The notes below the pieces were generated by a model, which did not search any database, was not told the origin of the DNA, and worked only from the letters and a program-made list of their open reading frames with translations. From Lycium barbarum (lineage: Eukaryota > Streptophyta > Magnoliopsida > Solanales > Solanaceae), in the NCBI RefSeq assembly GCF_019175385.1, contig NC_083337.1:46352938-46416937 (forward strand): DNA of 64,000 bases. The letters run 5' to 3'. Shown here piece after piece: positions 34,101 to 46,195 of the stretch; positions within the stretch are counted from its first letter, which is position 1, and every line of letters starts with the position of its first letter. The translations under genes and the position numbers were made by a program.

Positions 34101-35697
34101 TCCTAGATAGCTGATTTAGCATTAGTATATAACTGTATTATAAGGAATAGGCCACCTAGTATACACAACCATTTTAGAATTCTATCAGGATTAAAGAGTC
34201 CTAGCTGATATTTGTGACTTTAATTGAGTAGTTAGCTACATTATTTCTTCTCTATAAAATCCTTGGTTTACCTTTACTTGGGAATCTGTATAAAATGGGA
34301 TATACTGAGTAAAAAATAATAGCCTAAAGTCTCTAGCCAGCCTTTATTTTGTGATCTGTTAAAAGTGTCAATGCTCCTCACACTTAAAGGTTTTGAGTCT
34401 TTGCTTTGAAAACTTGTTTCACACTCTTTTTCCTTGTTTTTGTTGATATACATGCTATGTATACGAAATATACATGACTTGTATACATCATGCTGTATAC
34501 AAAAAGTATATTTTGTATACCTCATAAACGAAATTCTGAAAACCTGTCTATTTACACTAAGTACTGGGCCAAATCTGCCCCTTTAATTATTTATCTTAGG
34601 GGCCTATGTGTGGATTGTGGTGACCTGGTCGTCAGTCCAAGTCATTTGGGCCCAATCATCCGTTCTCTCTGAGCTTTGAGGAAACCATGCTCATTTGTTT
34701 TTATCTAAAGTTCATTAAGAATATATATTGGCTGTATGTGTGCTTATGTATCCATGTCCACTTTAATGTTTCACTTACTCTTTAAATTTTCTCTTACTCT
34801 CACAAGATAGTTTAGGTACTCTCTAATCATTATCTTTTTTTTCCCCTTTGTGTTGCACGGGATTTCTGCTCGGGTCATTTCTTACTTGCATGAACCTGTT
34901 GGGCCTGAGGCCCAACTATTTCCCTTGATCGAGTCCGAATAAAGGAAAGGGAAGCTGATATTTGTGGAAGGCTCAACCATGGGTGAAAATGGCACTAGTG
35001 GGCTTGGGTAGGCCCATCAGATGAACAAATTCTTTACTTTCTCCCTCTTCTCTATTTTATATACCTGGCATGTATATATATTGTATATGTATATGCACTG
35101 AAGTGCTAAATATTAAAACCCCCATGGATGTAGAGCTTAGGAGATAGTTAGTAATTTAGGAAAGTGGCCAAACTGGTTTTAAACCTGGTTATTTTCTTGC
35201 ATAAAATTTGGAGCTTAGCTATAAGATTTTGGGTTTTAAAAACTGCTTTCAAAATTGCGTTTGAATATAAAGAACAAAGAAAAAATGGGATTTGGTTAAG
35301 TTTGAATGGGTTCAAGGTTTGAATGAGGCGAAAAACGATTTTTTTCAAATGTTAAGTAGCAGATTTTAGACCCTCAAGCCTGTGATGTAGATTATAAACA
35401 GTTGGATAATTTCACTTCAAAATAGAATTTTAGTTAATTGACTTCAAAAGACTTGTAAATTTTGTATACTTAGGAGACAAAATTTTGGACTTGGGTGGCT
35501 TTAAGGATTGGCTTTGGACTTGCATAAATTTATGAACAGTATAAAGGTTATTTTGGGCCTGTAAGCCCCAAACGTATTTTGGACTGAAAAACAGACCTGT
35601 TGGAGCAAACTTGAGGTATGACGGATCTGGACTGAGAATGCGAAATTGATTCTATGGACTTCAAATAATAAATTTGACCGAAATAACAAAGACTTGT

Positions 35698-35743
<46 letters not shown>

Positions 35744-36233
35744 AAACCCGTAAGAACTAAACCCATTTTATAGGACTAGAATTGTAGTGACTCTACTCGG
35801 GAGAAATCTCGGGTGTTTCCTAGTCCGGCAATAAAGTGGATTTTCAAACCAAAACCCCTTTTTATATGGGGACTTTTGCCTAATTATTTTGAAATTGTTA
35901 TATGAATGGAATGGCACTTTGCGGAAACTTAAACCATTTTTAAGCAAATAAATACAGTAAATCACACATTGAAGTTCGTAGGTCAACCATATTCTACGGA
36001 TCTTTAACACTAGGGTGCATAAAATCTTCCCAAGGGGATCACCGGAACCCTTACATCGAACTTTGTTCCAAAAGACTTTTTCTCTTATTTGGAAAAAAAC
36101 TCTTTAAACCCGGTTTTCCTAGTTTTCCATAAATAAATTAGGTGGCAACTCTAAAATACTAAAATTCAATTATAGCACCAACAACCTCATAGTAACTTTT
36201 ATGCCTTAACCCGCGTGAAAGCGAACCGTAACA
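31143..36233 (+). repeat. Ogre 5' LTR (~5.1 kb)
   Basis: Begins TGTTGACACCTAATTTTTGA and ends CCGTAACA just before the primer-like site. No second LTR is in the window, so ends rest on these motifs. Length of about 5 kb is known for Ogre elements. Within it: a CA/TA-rich stretch at 31885-31962 and a TA microsatellite at 35701-35742. No supported gene in the whole 5 kb. Confidence 0.7.
35701..35742. repeat. (TA)n microsatellite in Ogre LTR
   Basis: About 21 TA units. Confidence 0.95.
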
Positions 36234-36235
36234 GA

Positions 36236-36253
36236 TGGCAAATCTGCTGGGGA
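36236..36253 (+). other. Primer-binding-site-like sequence of Ogre element
   Basis: TGGCAAATCTGCTGGGGA, two bases after the LTR end; close to the TGGCGACTCYGCTGGGGA form recalled for Ogre elements (tRNA-Arg type), with three differences. Confidence 0.6.
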
Positions 36254-36809
36254 TTTTCAAGGTTCTAACCATAAGGGTTTCAATATAATGTGATTTTAAC
36301 TGTACTTATTTGCTTATATGCTTAATTTTCGCAGTTATAACTGTCATTCATTTCATATCACAAACTCCGCTACTCCTGGCAAAAAGCATGGTTTCAAAGG
36401 GACACGCGGGATCGCGATCTTGACTTTAAAAAAAATACTCGAAACACCCCTTCTTTGGAATACGTTGAACGTTATGTTAGTTACGGTCACCCAACGACCG
36501 ATAACGGTTCACCCCGAGTAGTCCGCTCGGGTCCAAGGTCAATTTGAAAAAATCACTCTTGCATATTCCTAGGTTAGAGCTTAACCAAATCCAAATATGA
36601 AGTAGACTGGGTGGTTTGGATATTTTAGACATATCCAAACTTGATAAGAAGACTACCCCATGTCAAGTATGGTCTATGACCCAAAGACACTGCATGTCAT
36701 ACTATGTGCTATTTGGAAACATGTAATGTGCCTGTGAATGAAACCATTGCCTAATGGGTGGGTTGGGGGGGGGGAGGGGGGCAAATTAACCTTGACTTCT
36801 GTTTTGTAG

Positions 36810-38394
36810 ATGTCGATAATCTTGAGTTTTGACATGTTCTTGACTACACCGGAGTTGCTGCGTATTTGGTGGGGCCAAATGTCCCTGGAGGAGAAAAAAG
36901 GGATTTCATGTCATTTAGGAAATTTGACATCCATTATGACTATGACGGGTTGCAAGGAATTAATAAAAGTAATTATCGGGTTTTGGGACCGAGATAGGAT
37001 GGTTTTTAGATTAGGGGACGACATCGAGATGTCGCTGACTTTAGAGGAGTTTAGGGATATGTTGACTAGCGTAGGTTCGGGGTTGAAAAGAAGAAAGAAA
37101 CCCGACCAAAATGCCTTAATCCCAGAAAAACCCACCTACTCCCAAATTTGTAGAATGCTTTTCTTGAACTACGCCAATTTGGCCCATGGCCACACCATAA
37201 CCTTTATAGAGCTATACAAAAGGTTTAGAAGCCCGAATGGACTCGTGGAGCATCCCGGGGAATTCAAGACTTATGCTGAATGGACGGCCACCAGAACTTT
37301 AGCTTTAGCCATTTGCTTTTTGGGAACCATGGTTTTTCCCAAGGATTGTCCTTAGCCATAGACACATGAGTCATTCAGTCACCCATGCCATCTTTTACGG
37401 CGGAACCCAACAAGAAGAAACCAAATACTTTGACCTAACCCCAATCATCCTAGCCAATTTATACCGAGCCTTGAGCCTCTGCCGAAACCATTACAAATAC
37501 TTCCAGGGTTATAACCTACTCCTACAATGGTGGATCCTCAAGTACATGATCAAAGTTAGGGGTGAACAACACTTATGTAAGCCGACCGAAAAGGATGGTC
37601 TTCGGGATTTCTATCCAAACGTCGGGGAATAAAATAGACAAAGTTAGACATTCACCTTTTCTAGGTTGAAAGAGGAAAGCATTCAATGGATGTTCCACGA
37701 CTTCGTGTCCAGTGAAGTTGGGGTTAAGGGTAGAAAGTGTCCATTCTTACCACTTATGGGAATTCGAGGAATTCGCCCTTATGCGCCTTCTAGGGTCTTG
37801 AGAAAGTTTGGGAGGATTCAAGTCGTACGCCAGATCGGAGGCATGGGAGATTTTATCATTGACTATGACATCAATAGGTCGCCAAGGGCTTTGGATTTCA
37901 TACGAGAATGGAAGGGTCACATGATTTGGGGTCCCGATACCTTAGCCGAAGATATGTTTCGTCTGGGTTGTGTTGTGAAGTATAAAGATTGGTTGAGGGC
38001 CGACTTACAAGGCACACATCCTTCTAGAACTATTCTCTACTGTTGTGTGCAAAATAGGGATTCGAAAGCCGAGATTTGAGGCCGTTTGGTTCAGAGGAGA
38101 GCTGACTACAGAGTTGCCAAGTATTTATAGAAGATTGAGCATGACAAAGCCATCATAGAAAGTCTAAGACATGAATTAGAGATTACTAATGATTGTTTGA
38201 TTGAGCTGGATGATCGGATGAAGAAGACTTTAGATGATGTCACCCCACTGACTTTCACACATAAGGGATTTCTGATGGAGGCCACTTTGACCTCGGCCCA
38301 TCTTTATAACCAGACTACCCTCCGAAAAGCAAAGAAGGCCAGGACTGACTGGGATCGGGATTCATCATCCACTGCCGGAGGGCACTTTTGCTGA
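36810..38394 (+). pseudogene. Ogre ORF1 (DUF7745-like)
   Basis: Frame 36810-37355 opens with an all-alpha region containing IIGFWDRDRMVFRL and LTLEEFRDML, the pattern of the DUF7745-like ORF1 that precedes gag in Ogre elements. A frameshift near 37345-37360 leads to the continuing frame 37366-38394, interrupted by stops at 37630-37632, 38077-38079 and one near 38127. Later parts include LYRALSLCRNHYKY, WMFHDFVSSE, a REWKGHMIWGPD block and a helical tail. The role of this ORF in the element is unknown. Up to 36800 the leader holds nothing beyond a G-rich tract (36761-36781). Confidence 0.65.
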
Positions 38395-38686
38395 TTTATT
38401 TTATGCACTGTCTTTACTTTATCTTTTGTACCCCTTCGCAGAACAATATTATTATTAATGATTATGTGGCAATGGTTTGATTCAAATGGTACATTTATGT
38501 TTCAAACGATTAGTATGCTTAGGAATGCGAGTATTATAATTCTATAAACTGCTTTATGTGACTTGCTTGCTTTCATTTGTTTCTCTTAAATGCTTAATTG
38601 ATGTCAAGTACTGCCCACTCACCCAAAGAAAAACAATGAACAAAAAATACCCGCACTAAGTTTAGCAACCTTCTCAGAATCTGAAG

Positions 38687-39760
38687 ATGAACACCATGAA
38701 CGCACCAGAGCTGAAGGTTATGAGAAAGAATGAGGTCTCGTTTTGCCAAAATATTCAAGATCTCAAAAAGAAGATCCGAGCAGTCAAGGCCAAGATCAAA
38801 GAGGCTGATGAGTTAATGGATTCGGCGGAGAGTCCCCCTAAGAATCCAGTTGAAGCTCAAGGAGAGAACGTCTTGGACAAGGGAAAAGGGATCCTCCCCG
38901 AATACATCCCGGTAATGGAAGAATCCAAAGAGGAAAAATGGAATTAGACCCGCAGGAGCTTACTTGGCCATCAAGAGAAGTTTCCTACACCGCACCATCA
39001 AGCCCAAGAAGGGAAGTAGTTTCTGTCGCGCCATCAAGTCCCCAGGGGAAAGCCAGAGAAACGAGTAGAGTATGTCGGACCAACCTTAAGGAGCTGGATT
39101 GTCCATACTGTGTCTAGCGTAAGCACATAATGAGCGAGGAGATGATGATCAAGTTTTGAAACAAAGAGATAGTCAGTATCAGCTTCGACAGGTTGCCACC
39201 TTGTGCTCCGATCTTCGAGTAAAAGTGGTGCAATTATCACCAGGATCAGGCAGGGGAAACCATCAACGAGTGTTTGGCCTTCAAAAGAAGACTTATCGAG
39301 CAGATAGATAAGAAAAACATTACCAAGATGTAGGGCCCACATTCACTTTTGGTCTATGACAAAATTACCCCACCCGAAGGGATTACGCTGAATACTCATA
39401 TTTGGCATTATGACTTTACGGTATTTAAGGACTCTTACACCAGCATCTTCCAGAAGTTGGTCAGCACTGGGAAGATTAGCCCCATCGGAACTCGAAAGGC
39501 TCAAACTGAAGGAGTTGGCCGCCACAAAATGTGTCTGTACCATTCTGGAGCTATGGGGAATGACATAGAAGAGGGAGATTCATTCAAGGTTGAGATGGAG
39601 AATTTGGTCCACAAAGGCGTCATTTGGTTGGTGCTCCCATCTCAGTAATAGGATTTGGGGCCTTTAGGGCCAGAAAAGGGTTGAACGGACAAACAACCTG
39701 TATTGACCTCAAAAGAAAGGTCACCTTTTGGGTAGTTTTAGGCGATCCCATTTTTTGTAC
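38687..39760 (+). pseudogene. Degenerate Ogre gag/protease-region remnant
   Basis: Short frames (38687-38947, 39349-39648 and others) in changing phase. The first has a Lys-rich coiled segment (IQDLKKKIRAVKAKIKEA). I cannot assign gag or protease motifs with certainty; position after ORF1 is the main argument. A C-rich homopolymer lies at 39782-39793. Confidence 0.35.
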
Positions 39761-39993
39761 TTAATACGAATTTGTGTCCCCTCCCCCCCCCCCTAAATTT
39801 TATGTAAACGGAACTGCGTTGACCTTATGTCCTAAGGAGGGGTACGCAGGAAGCCTCTATCGGGTCTGGTCACGGGTAGGTTTTAAGGTAAGGAGTCTTA
39901 TCATATGTAAACCGAACTACGAAAGGTCCTGACTTCCCATGGAGGGATACGTAGGCAGTCTACGTGGAGGGTTCCTACACTTATCACCCAAGA

Positions 39994-42900
39994 AAGCTTG
40001 ATCTTGATCTTGCAAATAGAACTACTCCACCAGTTAAACCTTCTATTGTTGAGCCTCCAAAGCTTGAGCTTAAGTAGCTCCCAGCACACTTGCGATATGA
40101 GTTCCTTGGTTCGAACAAGACATTGTCAGTGATCATTTCAGCATTATTGACTGAGGAACAGATTGAGCGTTTGGTGGAGATTTGGCGCGAGTACAGACGT
40201 GCTATTGGTTGGACTATAGCAGACATTCGGGGTATTCCTTCTGGTATTTGTGAGCATAAAATTCAGCTAGGGAAGGACAGCAAACCTAGTGTTGAGCATC
40301 AGCGAAGATTGAACCAGAACATGCAAGAGGTCGTGAAAAAGGAGATCATAAAGTGGTTAGACGCTGGGTAGTTTATCCAATTACAGACAAAAAGTGGGTA
40401 AGTCTTGTTCAATGTGTACCAAAGAAAGGAGGCATCACTGTGGTGCCTAATGCAAAGAATGAGCTGATTCCCACTCGTACAGTTACTGAGTGGCGTATCT
40501 TCATGGACTATAGGAAATTAAATACTGCCACTTGTAAAGACCATTTTCCCATGCCTTTCATTGACCAGATACTGGATAGGCTGGCTGGGAGGTCTTACTA
40601 TTGCTTCTTAGATGGATACTCGGGCTATAATCTGATCAACATCGCCCTAGAAGACCAAGAAAAGGCGACGTTTACTTATCCCTATGGGACGTTTGCGTTC
40701 AGCCGAATGTCCTTTGGGTTGTGTAATGCACCAGCCACTTTTTAGAGGTGCATGATGTCGATCTTTTCTGACATGGTAGAGGACTTCTTGGAGGTATTTA
40801 TGGATGATTTCTCTGTTATTGGTGATTCGTTTGATGATTGTCTTGACCATCTGGGTCAAGTGCTGAAAAGATGTGAGTAGAAGAATGTCGTGCTAAATTG
40901 GGAGAAGTGCCACTTTATGGTGAAGTAAGGGATCGTCCTCGATCACAAAATCTCTAAAAAGGGAATTGAGGTCGATCAAGCAAATATAGATGTGATTGCA
41001 AAACTTCCTCCACCCATCTCAGTCAAAGGTGTCCGAAATTTCTTGGGACATGCTGGGTTTTACAGACGCTTCATCAAGGATTTCTCCAAGATTGCTAACC
41101 CGATGTGCAAGCTTCTTAAAAAAAGAGGATAATTTTGTGTTTAATGACAAGTGCCGAAAGGCGTTTGATGAATTAAAAGAGCGCCTCACTACTGCTCCTG
41201 TGATTGTTACTCCGGATTGGTCCTTACCTTTTAAGCTGATGTGTGATGCTAGTGGGTTTGCGATAGGTGTTGTGCTTGGTCAGAGGCACAATAAAATTAT
41301 ACACCCGATCTACTATGCTAGTAGGACACTTAATGCAGTGCAGATGAACTACACGGTGACCGAGCAAGAACCGCTTGCAATAGGTTATGCTTTTGAGAAG
41401 TTTCGGTCCTATTTGCTGGGGTCCAAGGTTGTGGTGTACACTGACCATGCTGTGTTGAGGTATTTGATGGCAAAGAAGGAAGCTAAGCCGCGACTGATTC
41501 GTTGGGTCCACTTGTTACAAGGGTTTGACTTCGAGGTAAAGGATCGAAAGGGATCCGAAAATCAGGTCGCAGATCATCTCTCTAGGCTTGAGAAAACTGG
41601 GGTGCCAGCAGATGAAGTTGATATTGAAGATGCATTTCCGGATGAGCAAGTTTTGGCGGTGTCTATGCAGGTGGCACCATGGTTTGCCGACTTTGCTAAC
41701 TACTTGGTGACTGGTATCATTCTCGACGAGATCAAATCGTATTAGAAAAAGAAGTTTTTGCAGGATGTTCGTCAGTACTATTGGGATGAGCCATACTTAT
41801 TCAGAACTTGCACTGATAACATAATTCGGTGTTGTGTTACAAAGAGTGAGGTATTGGAGATTTTGAAGGCTTGCCACGACTCTCCGGTTGGGGGACATCA
41901 TAGTGGTACAAGGACTGCTGCCAAGGTTCTCGAATGTGGTTATTATTAGCCTACTCTTTTTCATGATGCCAATCTGATGGTGCGTTCTTGTGATCAGTGC
42001 CAAAGGAAAGGGAATATTGGTAGGAGGCAAGAGATGCCTATGAACTTTGTAATGGAGGTTGAAGTGTTCGATGTTTGGGGAATTGATTTTATGGGTCCCT
42101 TTGTAAGCTCTTGTGAAATGAAATACATCTTGGTGGCTGGTGATTATGTCTCTAAATAGGTAGAAGCGGTGGATTTACCTAATAACGAAGCCAAGAGTGT
42201 CATGGGATTCTTGAAAAAGAACATATTTACTCATTTTGGTACCCCAAGGGCGATAATCAGTGACGGTGGTTCTCACTTTTGTAATAAGGCCTTTGCGGGA
42301 TTAATGGAGAAGTATGGAATCAAGCATAGGGTGGCAACCCCATATCATCCTCAGACAAGCGGGCAAGTTGAAGTCTCTAATCGGGAGATAAAGATTATTT
42401 TAGCAAAAACGGTGAATACGAACATAACTGATTGGGCCCGCAAGCTCGATGATGCTCTATGGGCTTACCGGACTGCGTTCAAAACTCTGATTAGGACATC
42501 GCCATTCAAGCTAGTTTTTGGTAAAGCATGCCACCTGCCAATTGAACTTGAACATAAGGCCATGTGGGCCTTGAAGAAATTGAACATGAATTGGGAAGAA
42601 GCGACCAAACTCAGGTTGTTTCAACTCAACGAGATGGATGAGTTCCGCTATCAGGCATATGAAAGTGTAGCACTATACAAAGAGAGGATGAAGCAATATC
42701 ATGACAAGAAAATCCTGAAGAGGGAAATCTACAAGGGTGACCCCATCTTGCTGTTTAATTCTAGATTGAAGCTGCTTCCGGGCAAATTGAAATCACGGTG
42801 GTCAGGTTCCTTCAAAGTGGTAAGTGTCTCAACCCATAGAGCTATTGAATTGAAGTCCGAAGATGGAATTCAGACATTTAAGGTGAACGGGCAGAGGGTG

Positions 42901-43002
42901 AAGCACTACCATGGTATGATTGACGGAGATAGAATTATAGACCGATATCGGTTGAAGCACCTTGGGAATAATGCTGACGCGCCGAGTCCCGACCAAGAGT
43001 AA
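39994..43002 (+). pseudogene. pol: Athila Pol: RT, RNase H, integrase
   Basis: RT: RRLNQNMQEVVKKEIIKWLDAG, WVSLVQCVPKKGG, MDYRKLN, YPYGTFAFSRMSFGLCNAP and the catalytic FMDDF near 40797-40810. RNase [28 protein letters not shown] and [11 protein letters not shown]. Integrase: HHCC (CHDSPVGGHHSG ... CDQCQ), [18 protein letters not shown] and [16 protein letters not shown] for D,D,E, then a C-terminal domain to 43002. Breaks: frameshifts near 40368 and at the A-run 41118-41124, and at least seven stops, e.g. TAG at 40743, 41743, 41947 and 42157. The integrase half (42169-43002) is still fully open. Confidence 0.88.
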
Positions 43003-43159
43003 ACTGATAACACCATCGTGCTGCTGATGTTAAATCAAGCGCTTCTTGGGAGGCAACCCAAGTTTAAAATTTTATAATTTTGTTTTTGTAGGTTTTAGAT
43101 TTTTTTTTATAGGTGTTGAGAGCGCAGGAACTGAAACACGGAAAACAAGCAAAGTGAAA

Positions 43160-43380
43160 CCAAAGCACATCGATGGTCCGTCAATGTACAATGACGGTGT
43201 GCAGAGCTGAACTTCTGAGGATTAGAAACTGCTCATCTGCAGGTAAGTAAATCAACGAGCATGTCGACGGACCGTCGACACCTTCGACGACGCAGTCGAA
43301 GTGCTCGTTAACAGGTCAGTTTTTTTCTTACTTTTTTGAGTCGTAAATATGCTGTGACGAGTCGTCGACATGTCGAATCA
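43160..43380. repeat. Cluster of GC-rich palindromes between pol and env-like ORF (Athila +)
   Basis: Includes the 19-bp TGTCGACGGACCGTCGACA at 43262-43280, a perfect 9-bp dyad around one base, and TTCGACGACGCAGTCGAA at 43283-43300 (6-bp stem). Related pieces (GGTCCGTCA, GTCGTCGACATGTCGAA) lie at about 43173 and 43360. They stand out from the AT-rich surroundings. Confidence 0.8.
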
Positions 43381-43403
43381 GTATATGGCGGATCAGTTTT
43401 AAG

Positions 43404-45116
43404 GGGCTCGAGATCTTACCCAGAGCCAGGGAGCTTATTCGTCACTATAAGTTAGAGTTCATACAGGAGCCGCCTGGGGACTATTGCCCTGTTTTGGTTC
43501 GTGAGATATGTGCCGCATATGGGGCATTGATCTCAAAATTTAGAAAGAGGCGCCAGAAGTTAAAGGAGATACTGCCACAGAGTGAGGTTGAGATCAGAGG
43601 GGTGAGTGTGGATATATCTACCAGGCCATCAACAGAGTATATTTCGGTAATAACTACACCTCCCCGAGGCAGACAATTGAGCTTGAAGATAAGTTATGGA
43701 GGTGCAAGGAACAGTCCGTCAGGGACTGGGTATCTACAGTGGTGGGTCGCCCGACCAAGAAAGCCGAGTGTACTAATTTGAAGAATCGAATAAAGAAGAA
43801 GTGGTTGACTCTATAGCGAAAGTTTTGGTAGAGCGTGGTGCAATTGGGTTCTCCCCACTCAGGCTGATAATGCTCTTACGGTTGATAGGCAGGTTGTTGT
43901 AGCCGCATTGATGTCCAGATACCCGTTTGATTTCGGGGCATTGCCTAGTACGGAGATACAATTGAGCGCTTCCCAGCCCAACACTTACCTGATACTTCCA
44001 TGCCTGATTACAGAGCTTGTTAAGATGTCACAAGTGTTGTTTATAGATGATATCGACCACCGGATTACAGCTTCGTCGGTTTATTCGGTAGAAAAGAGCA
44101 AGAATGAGGTCGTTGATGAGAGCAAAGGGGAAGAGGATGGGTTCCCATTGGCACTTGGAGGGGTACCCCTACCGCAGGAGCTTGTTCATCCCGGGGCCGC
44201 GGGTGACTCTACACAGGATTTACCCGCCACTGCTGCCCCTATTATTGAGACTGTCCAGGCCGCAGATTCTGAGACTCCAGCTGCTGATATTGGTGATGAT
44301 TCCATTGAGACTCAGACTGCTATTCCTGAGCCACAGACTTCGGCTCCACCGTCTCCGGGTCTAGTCCCACATCCAGTGGGTCCGGCTGCACCGCCCCAGG
44401 GTACTGCTAGAGTTGATCCATATGCCTTCTCAATGGACAACTTTTGGAAATTTGCAAAACAGGTAGCTACAGCGGACCAGTAGTCAAAGATCATAGTAAA
44501 CCAGCTGGATGATTATGGCAGGACGACAGTGAAGGAGGCATTAGATCCCGTGAGGACGACACTGTCTGCTCGGCTGGATGGATTTGAGATGAGATTGACC
44601 GCATTGGAGATGGCTCGCTCGACCTCTTTTACAGATGCTTTGAGGGCAGAGTTGGAGCAACTTAAGGCTTATGTGTTATTGTTGAAGGCTCGTGATCCGA
44701 GCCTATTAGCAGCACCACCGTCTATTGCAGAGGAGATTGGGGAGGAGCTTCCAGTGGTGCAGTTAGTTGCGCCTACCGCAACAAGTGATCGGGGAAAGAG
44801 AAAAAGAGTGGGCCGTGAAGAAGAGGAGGTGTGTCAGAGCACTCGCACTAGGGACCCGAGTATAGAGGAGCAGCAGGTGGCAGAGGCCATTCAGAGATCG
44901 ATCATGGAGAATGTCCAGTTTGGGACAAGGGGAGCCACTTCGAGCAGTACTGCCAGTGGTGAGACGTTGCCACCACCCCTTCCTACTCCAATACCAGTTC
45001 CTACGGGCACCACTACTTATGTTGCTGCTGACGCTGCTACAGAGACCGCCGTTGGTGCAATTGCACCACCTAATGCCTCGCAGATCGAGGAGTCGCAAGA
45101 TGAGCAGCGCGCCTAG
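43404..45116 (+). pseudogene. Athila env-like ORF / putative plant transposon protein
   Basis: The first part reads ILPRARELIRHYKLEFIQEPPGDY and PVLVREICAAYGAL, the signature region of the putative plant transposon protein domain. It continues in shifted frames (43494-43781, 43908-44483) with stops, then 44529-45116 after a TAG at about 44481. The C-terminal half is Pro/Ala/Thr-rich (to about 44400), then helical and acidic. Athila elements hold an env-like ORF at this place. I see no convincing transmembrane segment, so calling it envelope would be unsupported. Confidence 0.65.
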
Positions 45117-45706
45117 TGCCCCATATGTATTCGTACTCCCTGATTTTACTTTTACCTCATTGGGGACATTGCAGATTTTTTTAGTTGGGGGTGGGAGTAT
45201 TTGATTTGTTATATATCTGTTTAGGACCCCCTCGGCTTTTCTTTGCCATGGTTCTTTTCCTGAGGGGTTTATTTCTTATTGAACCTGGAATGTTTAGGTC
45301 GTATTTAGATAAAATAGAGTAATGTTGACTTATGGGTTGGTGGTTTGATTAACTCAGGGCTGTCTTATTTTGATTTTGAGAAAAAGTACTCCCCTCTGAA
45401 AACTTTGAAAAAATGGACTTGGTTGTTTAATTGACATGCATGCTTCTTTGTGTGACATTTAGATTATTAGGTTACCTTGTGTGCGAAATTATAGCGGAGA
45501 GACTAGTGCGTTGAAAATTCTAATGCCATGTGTTGTGAGGTTTTGTAGATATATTCTCTAGTTTTGTATGTAATCTAGAACTTTCCTGGTTAGTCGTGCC
45601 TGCATTCTGAAGATAAGTGAAGCTGTGAAATGATCTTAGGCCTTGTTTGTGTTAGGAACCCCTGTTTAGCCTAAATATAAGCCTACCCATAGATTAATAT
45701 CCCTTG
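45117..45706 (+). other. Athila 3' untranslated region
   Basis: Noncoding sequence after the env-like ORF with the G-rich polypurine-like tract at 45185-45197. Ends at the junction with the minus-strand derivative at about 45706, before any LTR. Confidence 0.55.
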
Positions 45707-45960
45707 TTAGACATTCTGAGGACATCTACGCCTCTGACTTTTACAATCGCCCGATCTGTAATGTCTGCCTCTGCAGCATTTGCATAGAACTCCCGGACAA
45801 GGGTATAATTTGCCTTGATTGGGTCATCCGCAAAGCGTATCCATCTGCTTGTTACCATCCTTTCATATAACTCGGGCATCTTTTCTTCCAAATTTTCTGT
45901 TACAATGCCCCTCTCTTCGATGAAGCTCTTTCCCAGCAGTCAATCATAGAGCTTCGAACA
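45694..45960 (-). pseudogene. Putative plant transposon protein fragment (Athila -)
   Basis: Open 45891-45694 with upstream continuation. Contains LEEKMPELYERMVTSRWIRF and TLVREFYANAAE, the central motif of the domain. About 85 codons, cut at the junction near 45706. Confidence 0.65.
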
Positions 45961-46195
45961 TTTTGCTGACTGAAAGGTGGTAGTATCGTAGTATTCAATC
46001 AAGGGCACTTGGGCAACATTGGATGTTGTAGCTATTTTTCAAGCGTAAGTACCTACAAAATGAACACACATGTCGAGCACACATATGAATACCTAAAACA
46101 ATGCATAATGAGGCAATTAGGCCAAAGGAATTGGTCACAAAAGTTTCGAGCAGCTCTGTGAGAGCATTCTGTTTTTGAACTGCCCATTTTCCTTC

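Larger units (their letters stand above)
31143..39993 (+). mobile_element. Ogre/Tat Ty3/gypsy retrotransposon, 5' half
   Basis: A very long 5' LTR (31143-36233), a primer-site-like sequence and an ORF1 upstream of gag identify an Ogre/Tat element. After gag-like remnants the sequence switches at about 39990 to an Athila pol, so the rest of this Ogre copy and its 3' LTR are missing here. The Ogre RT fragment at 54471-56104 is on the other strand and cannot simply be the missing half. Confidence 0.75.
39994..45706 (+). mobile_element. Athila Ty3/gypsy element: pol, env-like region and 3' UTR
   Basis: Coding homology begins abruptly at about 39994 inside the protease-RT linker (KLDLDLANRT) and runs through RT, RNase H, integrase, the conserved post-pol motif AAGCGCTTCTTGGGAGGC (about 43037), an env-like ORF, a G-rich tract TTGGGGGTGGGAG (45185-45197) and 3' noncoding sequence to about 45706. 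Neither LTR nor gag is present. Both ends are breakpoints against other elements. Confidence 0.85.

Noticed and set aside
43404..45116. True retroviral-type envelope gene
   Set aside because: No signal peptide, membrane anchor or cleavage site visible; the sequence fits the plant transposon protein domain instead.
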